A DNA stretch of 64,000 bases, taken from assembly GCF_000685865.1 (NCBI RefSeq), contig NZ_JMKS01000003.1:248001-312000 (forward strand), given 5' to 3'. Shown one piece after another: positions 39,575 through 50,100 of this stretch; positions within the stretch are counted from its first letter, which is position 1, and each line of letters starts with the position of its first letter. Both the position numbers and the translations under genes were made by a program. This stretch comes from Exiguobacterium antarcticum DSM 14480. Lineage in GTDB: Bacteria > Bacillota > Bacilli > Exiguobacteriales > Exiguobacteriaceae. The notes beneath the pieces are model-generated. The model was not told the origin of the DNA. It did not search any database and was given only the letters and a program-made list of their open reading frames with translations.

Positions 39575-39904
39575 TTACCAGATTAAAAGACGGAGTGTCG
39601 CGACAATCGTCAAGGCGACGAAGATCCCAAGTGCCATCATGACTTTAATCCATGTGTTCCCTTTATTGTTCATGTGCATGAACATATAAAGTTGGAGGTA
39701 CACTTGTACGATTGCCATGATGATCAGGAATCCACCGGCTGCCCAGTGAGGCATGAGCTCTGCCATGACCGCACCAAAGGCGATCAGTGTGAGGAAAATC
39801 ATCAAAGCAAAACTTGTCAATTGAAGTTGCATCTCGCGGCTGCGATCTGCTTTCATCTCGAGTTCGATCTGATTACGTGTCAGTTGCGGTTCGTGTTTTT
39901 CCAT
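39575..39904 (-). CDS. ctaF: Cytochrome c oxidase subunit IV (caa3)
   Basis: 109 residues with three membrane segments (about 28-50, 55-75 and 87-107), the bacterial prokaryotic COX4 pattern with YLQLYMFMHMNNKG near residue 68. Small accessory subunit of the caa3 oxidase. ATG follows the ctaE stop by one base. Confidence 0.93.
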   Translation of the reverse strand: MEKHEPQLTRNQIELEMKADRSREMQLQLTSFALMIFLTLIAFGAVMAELMPHWAAGGFLIIMAIVQVYLQLYMFMHMNNKGNTWIKVMMALGIFVALTIVATLRLLIW

Positions 39905-39905
39905 C

Positions 39906-40535
39906 TTATTTCACCATCCCCATGAGGTAGACGACTGAGAAGATAAAGACCCAGACGACGTCAATGAAGTGCCAGTAAAGACTTGAAACATAAAATTTCG
40001 GTGCATTGACAACTGTGATGCCGCGGTTCCAGTTACGGACGAGCAACGTCGTGATCCAAAGGAGACCAAACAGAACGTGCGCTCCGTGGAAACCGACCAA
40101 CGTGTAGAAGGCCGATCCAAATGCACTCGACGTAAATGTATGACCGATGTGGTAGTAATGATTAAACTCATAAATCTCACCTGCTAAGAACGCTAAGCCA
40201 AGAGCAAGTGTGATGATCAACCACATCTTCATCTTTTTCACATCATTACGTTTCATCGCCATCATCGCAAGGACACTTGTCAGTGAACTTGTGAGGAGGA
40301 GCATTGTCATGATGAAGACAAGACCCATTTCAAAAATATCATAACTGCGTAATCCTTCTTTGGCACCCGAGTTATGCAACCCGATGTACGTTCCGAAGAG
40401 AGAAGCGAACAATGTCGTTTCTCCTCCAAGGAAGAACCAGAAGGCTACATATTTATTCTTACCCTCAAGTGTTGCTTTTTCAACATGATCCGGAATACCC
40501 GTAATCGGGTTATTTGGAACTGAATGATGTCCCAT
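39906..40535 (-). CDS. ctaE: Cytochrome c oxidase subunit III (caa3)
   Basis: 209 residues from the ATG giving MGHHSVPNNPITG, preceded by AAAAGGAGGCG; a longer frame upstream would run deep into ctaD. Five membrane segments. Subunit III motifs: KYVAFWFFLGGETTLFASLF near residue 28, EFNHYYHIGHTF near 118 and GFHGAHVLFGLLW near 143. The Glu in the second motif is the conserved membrane carboxylate. Confidence 0.95.
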   Translation of the reverse strand: MGHHSVPNNPITGIPDHVEKATLEGKNKYVAFWFFLGGETTLFASLFGTYIGLHNSGAKEGLRSYDIFEMGLVFIMTMLLLTSSLTSVLAMMAMKRNDVKKMKMWLIITLALGLAFLAGEIYEFNHYYHIGHTFTSSAFGSAFYTLVGFHGAHVLFGLLWITTLLVRNWNRGITVVNAPKFYVSSLYWHFIDVVWVFIFSVVYLMGMVK

Positions 40536-40536
40536 C

Positions 40537-42420
40537 TTACTTCGCCTCCTTTTCAGCTTCAAGGCGTAGATCTTCTTCGATGACTGATTTCGGGATGTAG
40601 TATCCTTCATCATCAATCCATGACCGGAGGAACATCGCAACGAGTGTCGTAGCGAGACCGATCAAGGCAACGACGAGACCAACTGTTCCGTAGTCCAGGC
40701 GAAGAATGAATCCAAGACCTGCAAGGAACAGACCAACAGACATGACGAACGGCAGAATCGTGTTGTTCGGCATATGAATATCACCGACTTCTTCCGAAAC
40801 AGAAACGGTTTTGTTTCCCGCCATTTTTTCGAGCCAGTACGTATCTAACCCTTTAACGAGTGGTGTTTGAGCAAAGTTATATTCTGGCGTCGGTACCGGA
40901 AGCGTCCACTCAAGTGTCCGTCCATCTCCCCATACGTCGCGTTTGACATATTCTTTTGACATCAGTGCTGCTACAATCGAAACGACTAATACGATTGTCG
41001 AGACACCCATGAATCCTGCCCCGATTGATGACAGCAAGTTCATCGTTTCCCAGCCTTGGTTTGGCAAGTACGTGAAGACACGACGTGGCATCCCAGTCAG
41101 ACCAAGAATGTGTTGCGGGAAGAACGTCAAGTGGAAGCCGATGAAGAACAACCAGAATTGAATCTTACCCCAGAACTCGTTCAGCTGTTTCCCGAACATG
41201 AGTGGGAACCAGTAGTAGAGACCGGCGAAGAGACCGAAGACAACCCCACCAACGATAACATAGTGGAAGTGGGCAACGACGAAGTAACTGTCGTGGTACT
41301 GATAATCGGCAGGAGCAACTGAAAGCATGACCCCTGTCATACCACCCACGAGGAACGATGGAATGAAGGCAACCGAATACAGCATCGCAACAGGGAACGT
41401 CAATTTCCCGCCCCACAGCGTAAAGAGCCAGTTAAAGATCTTAACCCCGGTCGGAACAGCGATTGCCATTGTCGCAACTGCGAAGATCGCGTTTGCAACA
41501 GGACCAAGTCCAACAGTAAACATATGGTGAACCCAAACCATGAATCCTAAGAACCCGATCAACATTGTCGCAAAGACCATCGTCGTGTAACCGAAGAGAC
41601 GTTTACGGGCAAAGGTAGGAATGATTTCTGAGAAGATACCAAATGCCGGTAAGATCAAGATATATACTTCCGGGTGACCGAAAATCCAGAAAAGGTGTTC
41701 CCAGATGACGATATTACCACCCGCTGCCGGATCGAAGAAATGTGCTCCGAACAAACGTTCAAACGTCAGCAAGAACAGACCGACCGTAAGTGGTGGGAAT
41801 GCGAAAACGATCAAGGCAGAAGCAACGAATGCTGTCCAAGTGAACAACGGCATCCGCATCAGTTTCATACCTGGTGCACGCATGTTTAAAATCGTGACGA
41901 GGAAGTTGATCCCCCCCATGAGTGTACCGAAACCAGAAATCTGTAACCCAAGTGCGTAGAAGTCAACACCAAGTGATTCTGGAACCGTTGAAAGTGGCGC
42001 ATACGCAGTCCATCCTGCGTTTGGTGCTGCGCCGAAGAACCAAGATAGGTTCAGTAATACTCCCCCGAAGAAGAACAACCAAAAACCAAGTGCATTCAAG
42101 AACGGGAAGGCGACGTCGCGCGCCCCGATTTGTAATGGTACAGCTGCGTTCATGTATCCGATCAACATCGGCATCGCTGCCAGGAAGATCATCGTCGTAC
42201 CGTGCATCGTGATCAACTGGTTAAATAACTCACCGCTGACGAAATCGTTCATCGGTTTAATCAGCTGAAAACGAATCATTAAGGCTTCTACGCCACCAAC
42301 CAGAAGGAAAAACAATCCGGACATGATGTAGAGAATCCCAATTTTTTTATGGTCGACTGTCGTTAGCCAGTCCATGATGCCGCTTTTTTTCTTCGGCATA
42401 CCCATAGTATGTGTCCCCAC
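40537..42420 (-). CDS. ctaD: Cytochrome c oxidase subunit I (caa3)
   Basis: Proton-pumping core subunit holding heme a and the heme a3-CuB centre. 627 residues with at least 12 membrane segments. His ligands in LITMHGTTMIFL near residue 69, WEHLFWIFGHPEVYILILPAFG near 244 (CuB His cross-linked to Tyr), VWVHHMFTVG near 295 and YFVVAHFHYVIVGG near 383. A GTG start at 42420 with AAGGGGGAA is used; an ATG five codons later is also possible. Operon ctaB-C-D-E-F. Confidence 0.96.
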   Translation of the reverse strand: MGTHTMGMPKKKSGIMDWLTTVDHKKIGILYIMSGLFFLLVGGVEALMIRFQLIKPMNDFVSGELFNQLITMHGTTMIFLAAMPMLIGYMNAAVPLQIGARDVAFPFLNALGFWLFFFGGVLLNLSWFFGAAPNAGWTAYAPLSTVPESLGVDFYALGLQISGFGTLMGGINFLVTILNMRAPGMKLMRMPLFTWTAFVASALIVFAFPPLTVGLFLLTFERLFGAHFFDPAAGGNIVIWEHLFWIFGHPEVYILILPAFGIFSEIIPTFARKRLFGYTTMVFATMLIGFLGFMVWVHHMFTVGLGPVANAIFAVATMAIAVPTGVKIFNWLFTLWGGKLTFPVAMLYSVAFIPSFLVGGMTGVMLSVAPADYQYHDSYFVVAHFHYVIVGGVVFGLFAGLYYWFPLMFGKQLNEFWGKIQFWLFFIGFHLTFFPQHILGLTGMPRRVFTYLPNQGWETMNLLSSIGAGFMGVSTIVLVVSIVAALMSKEYVKRDVWGDGRTLEWTLPVPTPEYNFAQTPLVKGLDTYWLEKMAGNKTVSVSEEVGDIHMPNNTILPFVMSVGLFLAGLGFILRLDYGTVGLVVALIGLATTLVAMFLRSWIDDEGYYIPKSVIEEDLRLEAEKEAK

Positions 42421-42439
42421 TATGATTCCCCCTTAAATA

Positions 42440-43477
42440 TTATTGGAGCTTCTTGTCCAATAGATAGTCTGCAAGTTCGCTTAAGTCTTCATCGCTAATC
42501 TGTTCTTCAGAGAAACCAGGCATTTTTGTCCCTTGTTTTTCTTTTTGTGGATCGCGAATCCATTTTTCGAGATTTTCTTTGTCGTGGTCGAGGTATCCTG
42601 CGATACGTTGACGATCACCAAAGTTTGTTAAGCTTGGCGCGACTTTCCCGCCACCGTGACAGCTGAGACAATTTTGTGCGTACACTTGCTCGCCTGTCGT
42701 CCAGTTTTTTTCGTTTTTCGCATCAAGTTGTTTTGTTTCTGCTTCTTTTGCCGACTTCATGTCTTTGAGCCATGCGTCGTAGTCATCCTGCTCAAGCGCG
42801 ATGACTTTAAAGTCCATCAATGCGTGTGACGGTCCACAAAGTTCCGCACATTTCCCGTAGTAGGTACCGGCTTCTTGTGCTTGTAACCACATCTCGTTTT
42901 CAAGACCTGGGTTTGTATCTGTTTTACCTGAAAGTGCAGGCACCCAGAATGAGTGGATGACGTCTTTTGATGTCAAGTTGACAGCAACACGTTTTCCAAC
43001 GGGAATGACAAGCTCTTGTCCAGTCGAAACACCTTTGTCTGGATATTCGAACTCCCACCAGTAGAGGTTTGCAGTAACGTTGATGATTTCATTCTTTTTC
43101 GCTTCTTTTGCATCTGCTAATTCAACCGTCGTTTTGATTGTCGGTACAGCAAGCACGACTAACAAAAGAATCGGAATGACCGTCCAGATGATTTCAAGTG
43201 TATGATTTCCTTCCACCTGTTTCGGAACAGTGTTGTCTCCAGCTTTACGACGGAATTTCATAAGTACGTAAATATAGATGACCGCTACGATCGCAAGGAC
43301 AAACAACATGACCCATAAGCTAAGCTTAATGATCTCAAGTTGCATTTGTGCACCTTCCCCGCGAGGTTGTAGTGCGGACAATTCCGGAATTCCACAACCT
43401 GATAACAATAATGCCATCAAACCGATCGGAAGAAGCCGGAAGAGCATTTTTCCTGATTTTTTCACAACCATCCCCAC
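42440..43477 (-). CDS. ctaC: Cytochrome c oxidase subunit II fused to cytochrome c (caa3)
   Basis: Receives electrons at CuA. 345 residues: a lipoprotein-type signal with LMALLLSGCG (lipobox Cys near residue 28), two membrane segments (about 45-70 and 90-115), the CuA cupredoxin with YYGKCAELCGPSHALMDF near residue 213, and a C-terminal cytochrome c domain with heme motif CLSCH near residue 279 and a Met ligand probably in GTKMPGF. The fusion defines a caa3 oxidase. The exact start is uncertain among three closely spaced codons (GTG, ATG, GTG). Confidence 0.95.
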   Translation of the reverse strand: MGMVVKKSGKMLFRLLPIGLMALLLSGCGIPELSALQPRGEGAQMQLEIIKLSLWVMLFVLAIVAVIYIYVLMKFRRKAGDNTVPKQVEGNHTLEIIWTVIPILLLVVLAVPTIKTTVELADAKEAKKNEIINVTANLYWWEFEYPDKGVSTGQELVIPVGKRVAVNLTSKDVIHSFWVPALSGKTDTNPGLENEMWLQAQEAGTYYGKCAELCGPSHALMDFKVIALEQDDYDAWLKDMKSAKEAETKQLDAKNEKNWTTGEQVYAQNCLSCHGGGKVAPSLTNFGDRQRIAGYLDHDKENLEKWIRDPQKEKQGTKMPGFSEEQISDEDLSELADYLLDKKLQ

Positions 43478-43533
43478 TTTCTTTTCCCCAATTTTTTCTT
43501 ACGTAATGGTGTACGTGAATATGTCAAATCGTT

Positions 43534-44466
43534 TTAGAGAGAAACGAGTACGACCGTCACGATCCAAGCCGTGAAGTAAAAGAGCGAGAAGAAAAACATC
43601 TTCGAAGCCCATTTAATCTCAGCTTGTTCTTCTTTGATCTTGAGACCTTGCAGTCCCATATAGAGCCAGTATCCACCGAGCACTGCCATGACAAGCACAT
43701 AAATGATGCCGTAATGTGCCAAGAGGAGTGATGATGGAAGCAAGACTGCAATCCACCATACAATTTGCCGTTTCGTGATTGCAAAACCATTGACGACAGG
43801 TAACATCGGAATGCCGGCAGCCCGGTATTCTTCCGTCCGTCTCATGGCGAGTGCAAGGAAATGAGGCGGTTGCCAGACAAACATGATGAGAAATAAAATC
43901 CATGCATCGATGTGAAGTGTCGGAGTGACTGCCGCAAATCCAATGATCGGTGGCACTGCTCCTGAAATACCACCTACGACCGTATTGATCGTATGGGTCC
44001 GTTTTAACCACATCGTGTAGATGACGACATAGACAAAGGATCCAATCAGTCCGAAGACTGCCGCGACATGGTTAACGATGAGCAAAAGAACGGTACCGGT
44101 AGCCAGTATGCCCAGTCCTAATGCCAATATACGTTGCCCATCCATCTTACCGGTCACGCTCGGTCTTCCCATCGTCCGCTCCATCTTGTAATCGATATCG
44201 CGATCAATGTAGTTGTTGAGATAACAACTACCGGCAATGACCAGTCCACTTCCGAGAAGTGTCCACAATAAGGTCAACTTCGTCTGCCACAGGTACAGTA
44301 GAACATCATCCGTTAAATAAGATGCTGCTATGACATAACCTGCGAAGACTGTGATGAGATTCGCCCGGACGATCCCCATCTTTGCTAGGGTGACGTAGTC
44401 CTTGAATGTCGGCTGATCGGTTTGTTCGATCATGATATCAAGGGTCTCCCCGTTTACTTTCGCCAT
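43534..44466 (-). CDS. ctaB: Heme O synthase (protoheme IX farnesyltransferase)
   Basis: UbiA-family membrane enzyme that adds a farnesyl group to heme B, first step to heme A. 310 residues from the ATG with AAGGAGGAAA before it. About eight membrane segments; prenyl-binding Asp motif YLNNYIDRDIDYKMERTMGRP near residue 85 and the second loop near WQPPHFLALAMRRTEEY at 195. First gene of the oxidase operon, divergent from ctaA. Confidence 0.95.
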   Translation of the reverse strand: MAKVNGETLDIMIEQTDQPTFKDYVTLAKMGIVRANLITVFAGYVIAASYLTDDVLLYLWQTKLTLLWTLLGSGLVIAGSCYLNNYIDRDIDYKMERTMGRPSVTGKMDGQRILALGLGILATGTVLLLIVNHVAAVFGLIGSFVYVVIYTMWLKRTHTINTVVGGISGAVPPIIGFAAVTPTLHIDAWILFLIMFVWQPPHFLALAMRRTEEYRAAGIPMLPVVNGFAITKRQIVWWIAVLLPSSLLLAHYGIIYVLVMAVLGGYWLYMGLQGLKIKEEQAEIKWASKMFFFSLFYFTAWIVTVVLVSL

Positions 44467-44790
44467 GTTGTTTCCTCCTTCTAACCGCCTCTGTTCTTTC
44501 TGCACGTATGATTCACGTATTTTCTTCACAGAAATAACACAGACACGCCACGAAACGCCCTTTTCTCTATAAAAGATACCACATATTCACGGGCATGACG
44601 TATGAAAATACTTTCGACATAATGAACAAAATGTGAAATCTATGTGATTTACCTCACAGTTCACCATATTTACCTAATATTAGAATAGCGTTGTTCTAAA
44701 AGATTGCAAGCGTTTCGATATTTTTTATGCGATACTATTGCTAGGTATTTCAAGTATCTTGTATTTTTCCAGAAAGGTGGTGTCTGCGTC
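44467..44790. promoter_or_regulatory. Divergent ctaB/ctaA control region with an FNR/CRP-type palindrome
   Basis: 324 bases without a gene. A perfect TGTGA-N6-TCACA palindrome lies at 44643-44658. This is the consensus of CRP/FNR-type regulators and also fits the core of Rex sites. Toward ctaA an extended -10 TGCGATACT lies near 44728; toward ctaB an extended -10 TGGTATCTT lies near 44570. Both -35 regions are poor, which suggests activator-dependent promoters. No small coding frame was supported. Confidence 0.6.
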
Positions 44791-45684
44791 TTGAATCGAA
44801 AACTTTCGATTTTTTCAGCATTTGTCACATTCACGATGATGATCGTTTTACTCATGGGCGGAACAGTCACGAAAACAGATTCAGGGAATGGATGCGGAAC
44901 GGACTGGCCGCTTTGTCACGGCGAACTGATTCCGACCAACCCGAGTGTAGAAACAATGATCGAGTATAGTCATCGGGCCGTGACAGGTGTTGTTGGATTA
45001 CTGATCATTGCATTATGTCTTTGGACACTCGTTGCATTCAAAGAGCGTCTCGATATAAAGATTTTTGCTTTCCTCGCCTTTATTTTCATGTTGATTCAAT
45101 CCATCGTAGGGGCAGGAGCAGTCGTCTGGCAACAGTCGGATCTCGTCATGGCGTTGCATTTCGGAATTTCTTTGATATCCTTTGCTTCCTTACTTATCTT
45201 AACGATACTGATCATGGAGCGTCCGGGTCGAGAATTCAGGGAATCGGTCCCAGCATTCTTGCGTAAACTGCTTTATGGTCTCCTGATTTATACGTTGATC
45301 GTCGTCTATACCGGCGCATTCGTGCGCCACGTCGGAGCGACATACGCCTGTGTCGGCTGGCCCATCTGTTCGCAACCCTCGATGACGTTTGAAGCATGGG
45401 TGCAGATGATTCACCGTATTTTAGCCGGACTGCTGTTCTTCTATACGTTGTTCGTCCATTACATGGCGATTCGTCTCAAACACCGGACGACCCGCACTGG
45501 CATGTTGTTTGCGACGTTCTTCATTTCTTGCCAGGTCGCTACTGGCGCCTGGATCGTCTTAGGCGGGCATGCGACATATGTCCCGTTGTTACACGCCTTC
45601 TTGATCACGTGTTACTTCGGGGTCATCTCGTATCTTGCGTATCATGCTTTTCGGACCCGAAAAGCAAATTCCCGGTTACACTGA
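44791..45684 (+). CDS. ctaA: Heme A synthase
   Basis: Oxidises the C8 methyl of heme O to the formyl group of heme A. 297 residues from a TTG start preceded by AAAGGTGGTG; the upstream in-frame ATG at 44704 has no site and would add 29 non-conserved residues. Eight membrane segments; disulfide pair in SGNGCGTDWPLCHGEL near residue 35, heme-ligand His in EYSHRAVTG near 60, MIHRILAGLL near 208 and LLHAF near 270. Monocistronic, divergent from ctaB. Confidence 0.94.
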   Translation: MNRKLSIFSAFVTFTMMIVLLMGGTVTKTDSGNGCGTDWPLCHGELIPTNPSVETMIEYSHRAVTGVVGLLIIALCLWTLVAFKERLDIKIFAFLAFIFMLIQSIVGAGAVVWQQSDLVMALHFGISLISFASLLILTILIMERPGREFRESVPAFLRKLLYGLLIYTLIVVYTGAFVRHVGATYACVGWPICSQPSMTFEAWVQMIHRILAGLLFFYTLFVHYMAIRLKHRTTRTGMLFATFFISCQVATGAWIVLGGHATYVPLLHAFLITCYFGVISYLAYHAFRTRKANSRLH

Positions 45685-45702
45685 CCGGATATTCAACCCG
45701 CT

Positions 45703-45737
45703 AAAAAGCATTCCGACATCACTCGGAATGCTTTTTT
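45703..45737. terminator. Bidirectional terminator between ctaA and the photolyase gene
   Basis: AAAAAGCATTCCGA...TCGGAATGCTTTTTT: a near-perfect stem with A-runs and T-runs on both sides, placed between converging genes and overlapping the photolyase stop codon. Confidence 0.93.
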
Positions 45738-47091
45738 ATTTAAAGCGGGTAATCGCTCGTTTTCGTGCCATGTCATGATCCACGATCGGCATGGGGTACG
45801 CATGATCTTGTCGCTGTTGGTCCGTCGGTTCATGAATGTACTTGTTTGATAATTCTTTGATTTCCGGTACGTATTGACGAACAAACGTTCCGTCCTTATC
45901 AAATTTCTTCGATTGGGTCGTCGGATTAAAGACGCGGAAGTATGGAACGGCATCCGTTCCGACCGACGCTGCCCACTGCCACCCGCCAATATTCGATGCT
46001 GCTTCATAATCGACTAACTTTTGCTGAAAGTAACGTTCTCCTTTTTGCCAATCAATCAGCAAATCCTTCGTCAAAAATGAGGCGACGATCATACGGAGTC
46101 GGTTATGCATCCACCCTGTCGTGTTCAGTTGCCGCATTGCAGCATCAACGATTGGATACCCGGTTTTCCCTTCACACCAAGCTTGAAATCCTTTTTCGTC
46201 CTCTTCCCACTCGATGTTCGTATACTGTTCATTGACCGGCAAACGTTTGGCTTCTGGATAATGCAACAGAATCGTATAATAAAATTCCCGCCAAATCAGC
46301 TCCGTGATATAAGTTTGTTTCCCCTTCGAGTCTTCCTTCTGACTAACCGCCTCAAAAATCGTCCGGATACCGATTTCCCCTGTCCGCAAATAACGTGACA
46401 TTAAACTCGTACCATCGATTGACGGAACATCACGTTGCTCTTCATACGATGCCAGACTTGTTTGAAGGAACTGATCAAGCCGTTTCTTCGCCTGCTCTTC
46501 GCCCGGTTTAAACGCTACGTCCGACCCAGCTTGTTTGAAATATTCCACCATGAACGTATTATTTTGCCGGCGTGTCTGATAACGTTCTTGCAAACATGTT
46601 AGATTGACCGAATAGGGGACCGGCAACTCTTTTTTAAGGAATGCATTTTTATAGGGGGTGAATACTTTATAATAGGAGCCGTCATTTTTCTTGACGGCAT
46701 GGGGGTGAAGCAGATGACGATCAAGTAAGCGTTCCGTTTTTTTGCCTCCTCGTTTTTTTATGATGTTATCATCTCGTGTCTTGAACGGTTCTACGTATTC
46801 TGCATTGAACAAGAGAAGGTCCGCCATCGCGGTCGCTTCTAAGAAGTCATTTTCGTCTCCTTCGATAAACCGAATCGGCATCCGATGTGATTTACATGTC
46901 TTCGCAAACTGTTCGAGTGCTTGAAAAAAATACTGTTGCCGGGCATCATACTCTCCGATATAATCCGGATTTATCCAAAACACGAACTCGACGTTTGCCT
47001 GCGGATTGTCTTCAAGATATTGCGCGGCTTGCGCCAACATATGGTTATCCTCGATTCGAAAATCACTCCGAATCCAACAGATGATATTCAC
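45736..47091 (-). CDS. phr: Deoxyribodipyrimidine photolyase (cryptochrome/photolyase family)
   Basis: Light-driven repair of pyrimidine dimers with FAD. 451 residues from a GTG start (GGGGAGGG at 6 bases). N-terminal Rossmann antenna domain (NIICWIRSDFRIEDNHML), C-terminal FAD domain with WREFYYTILLHYPE near residue 270, MRQLNTTGWMHNRLRM near 330, and NIGGWQWAASVGTDAVPYFR near 378, the conserved photolyase signature. Antenna chromophore not predictable. Transcribed after pyc, separated by a weak terminator. Confidence 0.93.
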   Translation of the reverse strand: MNIICWIRSDFRIEDNHMLAQAAQYLEDNPQANVEFVFWINPDYIGEYDARQQYFFQALEQFAKTCKSHRMPIRFIEGDENDFLEATAMADLLLFNAEYVEPFKTRDDNIIKKRGGKKTERLLDRHLLHPHAVKKNDGSYYKVFTPYKNAFLKKELPVPYSVNLTCLQERYQTRRQNNTFMVEYFKQAGSDVAFKPGEEQAKKRLDQFLQTSLASYEEQRDVPSIDGTSLMSRYLRTGEIGIRTIFEAVSQKEDSKGKQTYITELIWREFYYTILLHYPEAKRLPVNEQYTNIEWEEDEKGFQAWCEGKTGYPIVDAAMRQLNTTGWMHNRLRMIVASFLTKDLLIDWQKGERYFQQKLVDYEAASNIGGWQWAASVGTDAVPYFRVFNPTTQSKKFDKDGTFVRQYVPEIKELSNKYIHEPTDQQRQDHAYPMPIVDHDMARKRAITRFK

Positions 47092-47119
47092 ATTCGTCCC
47101 TCCCCAACATGATAATGAA

Positions 47120-47161
47120 CGAAAAACAGGCAATCCGCCATGCGTTTCGCCTGTTTCTCGT
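47120..47161 (-). terminator. Probable terminator after pyc
   Basis: CGAGAAACAGGC...GCCTGTTTTTCG stem on the minus strand with a long loop and a short internal T-run. Confidence 0.65.
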
Positions 47162-47193
47162 CATGACTATTTAATGATGGTCCACTCTACGTG

Positions 47194-50100
47194 TCAGATG
47201 AATTCGATCAATAAATCCTGACTCGCAATCGCTTCGCCTTCTTTGACATGAACGGCCTTGATTTCACCGTCTTCTGGTGCTTGAATCGTCGTTTCCATTT
47301 TCATCGCTTCCGTGACAAGTAATTGTTCCCCTTTACGGACACGTGTTCCTGGTTCAACAAGCACTTTCAAGACGCTACCCGGCATCGAAGCACCGATTTG
47401 TTTCGGGTTCGCTCGATCCGCTTTGGGACGACTTGACGAACTTTCTTTGACGCTAATATCTTTCACTTCCACTTCGCGTGGGACACCGTTCATCTCGAAA
47501 TAGATGATGCGGACACCATGATCATTGGGTTGACCGGCTTGAATCAGTTTGAGATAAAGCGTTTTTCCTCGCTCGATCTCCACTTCAATCGTTTCACCTA
47601 AACGCATACCATGGAAGAACGTACTTGTATCGAGCACCGAAATATCGCCATACCGTTCGACGTACGAACTGTAATCCAGGAAAACTTTTGGATACAGCGC
47701 ATAGGCAAGTGCATCAAACTCCGTCACTGGACGCTCTAGTTTTTCAAACAGTTCATGTTTGATGGCATCGAAGTTCAGCGGCTCCATCATCTTACCCGGG
47801 CGCTCCGTCAACGGTTCGACCCCTTTTAAGATAGCGGCTTGAACGTGTTTTGGGAACCCGTCCGGTGGTGTTCCAAGTTCACCCTTCATCAATTCGACGA
47901 CAGAATCAGGGAAATCTAAGTTACTGGCGCGTTCCAGCACGTCCTCTTCCGTCAGGTGGTGTTGAACCATGAACAAGGCCATGTCTCCGACCACTTTTGA
48001 GGAAGGGGTGACTTTGACGATATCACCAAACAGCATGTTGACACGCGCATACATCGTTTTTACTTCTGACCAACGATCTGCTAAGCCGACTGCTTTCGCC
48101 TGTTGTTGTAAGTTCGAGTACTGGCCACCCGGCATTTCATGATCGTAGACAGTCGGGTTTGGCGCTAACATATCGAGTTCAAATGATTGGTACAAGTGTC
48201 TGACATCCTGCCAGTAGTCAGAAATCTGTTCAAATTTCTGAACGGAGACCAGTGGTTGGCGTTTATGACCACTCAAGGCATGGATCAAGCTTCCTCCTGC
48301 CGGCTGACTCGTGAGTCCCGCCATACTTGAAGCAGCAACATCGACGATATCAACACCGGCATCAACAGCACGGGCATATGTGTAGATTCCGTTTCCACTC
48401 GCATCATGTGTATGGAGGTGAATTGGTAAGTCAACGGCGTCTTTTAATGCGGATACTAACGCATATGCCGCTTCCGGTTTCAGCAAACCTGCCATATCCT
48501 TGATTGCGATGATGTGCGCACCACTTGCTTCTAGTTGTTTCGCCAGTTTGACATAGTAAGGCAAATGATATTTCGGACGGTTGGCATCAAACAAGTCACC
48601 TGTATAACAGACGGCTGCTTCCGCAATTTTTCCAGTTGGCAATACCGCATCAATCGCGAGCTGAATCGATTCCGGATTGTTGAGACTATCAAAGATCCGG
48701 AAGACATCGACACCAGCTTGTGCCGCTTCTTTAACGAATGCATGAATGACATTGTCCGGATAATTTTTGTAACCGACCGCGTTGGCACCACGTAACAACA
48801 TCTGAATCAAGACATTTGGCATCTTCTCGCGTAACTTCATCAAACGAACCCACGGATCTTCCGAGAGGAAACGGTACGCAACATCAAACGTTGCCCCGCC
48901 CCATGCCTCGACCGAAAAGAGTTCCGGTAAGAGTTTGGCTTCTGCTTCGGCGATTGCGACCAAGTCTTTTGTCCGCATCCGCGTCGCGAGTAACGATTGA
49001 TGGGCATCTCGGAACGTCGTGTCCGTCAACAAGACGTGTTCTTGCGTCTTCAACCACTGGATGACACCAGCCGGTCCTTCCGCGTCTAGAATCGCTTTTG
49101 CACCTGCTTGATAACCATCCGGCAAATCTTTTGGAATCCGGACATCCCGGGCAAGTGGCTTTTCAATCTTCCCGATTCCAGGGAATCCGTTAACGGAGAC
49201 TTCTCCGATATACGTCAACAGCTTGGTTCCGCGGTCATGGCGTTTCGGGAAGATGAACAATTCCTTCGTATCGTCGATAAAGGACGTGTTGTAGTCCCCG
49301 CTGACAAACGCATGGTGCTTCAAGACGTTACTTAAAAATGGAATATTTGTTTTAATGCCGCGAATTCGGAATTCACTTAAGTTACGGCTCATCTTCGCAA
49401 CGGCTTGATCGTACGTTAAGCCGTGTGTCGAGATCTTAACGAGCAATGAGTCATAATAAGGTGAAATTTCCGCTCCGACATAGGCATTTCCGCCATCTAG
49501 TCGGACACCGAAACCGCCCGGTGAGCGGTAGGCTTTAATTTTACCTGTATCCGGCAAAAATCCATTTTCCGGATCTTCCGATGTAATCCGGCTTTGAATC
49601 GCAAAACCAAGCATTTGAATATCTTCTTGAGCAGGAATGCCAACTAATTCACTATGTAGTGATTCGCCTTCTGCTACTCGAATTTGTGTCTGAACGATAT
49701 CAATCCCGGTAATCATTTCTGTAATCGTATGCTCGACCTGCACACGTGGGTTGACTTCGATAAAATAGAACGATTCGTCTTGCGTGACCAAAAATTCGAC
49801 CGTTCCCGCATTTTCGTATCCGACATGTTTCATCAGTGTGACGGCAGCATCACAAATCTTCTTTCTTCCTGCATCTGATAACGTAACACATGGTGCGACC
49901 TCAACGACTTTTTGGTGACGGCGTTGAACCGAACAATCCCGTTCGAACAGGTGGACGATGTTCCCGTGGGCATCTCCGATGATCTGAACTTCGATATGTT
50001 TTGGACGTTCAATTAATTTTTCGACATAAATCTCATCTGAGCCAAATGCTTTTAAGGCTTCTGATTTCGCGCGTTCAATCATTTCTGGTAGTTCTTCTTC

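Noticed and set aside
42440-43477. Cytochrome c domain on subunit II as a novel gene fusion
   Set aside because: This fusion is the normal hallmark of caa3-type oxidases in Bacillales.
43478-43533. TTGACA in the ctaB-ctaC gap as a second promoter
   Set aside because: No acceptable -10 box at 16-18 bases (TACGTA or ACGTAA), so it was not listed.
44704-44790. Upstream in-frame ATG of ctaA
   Set aside because: No ribosome site before it; the TTG at 44791 has AAAGGTGGTG and matches the family N-terminus.
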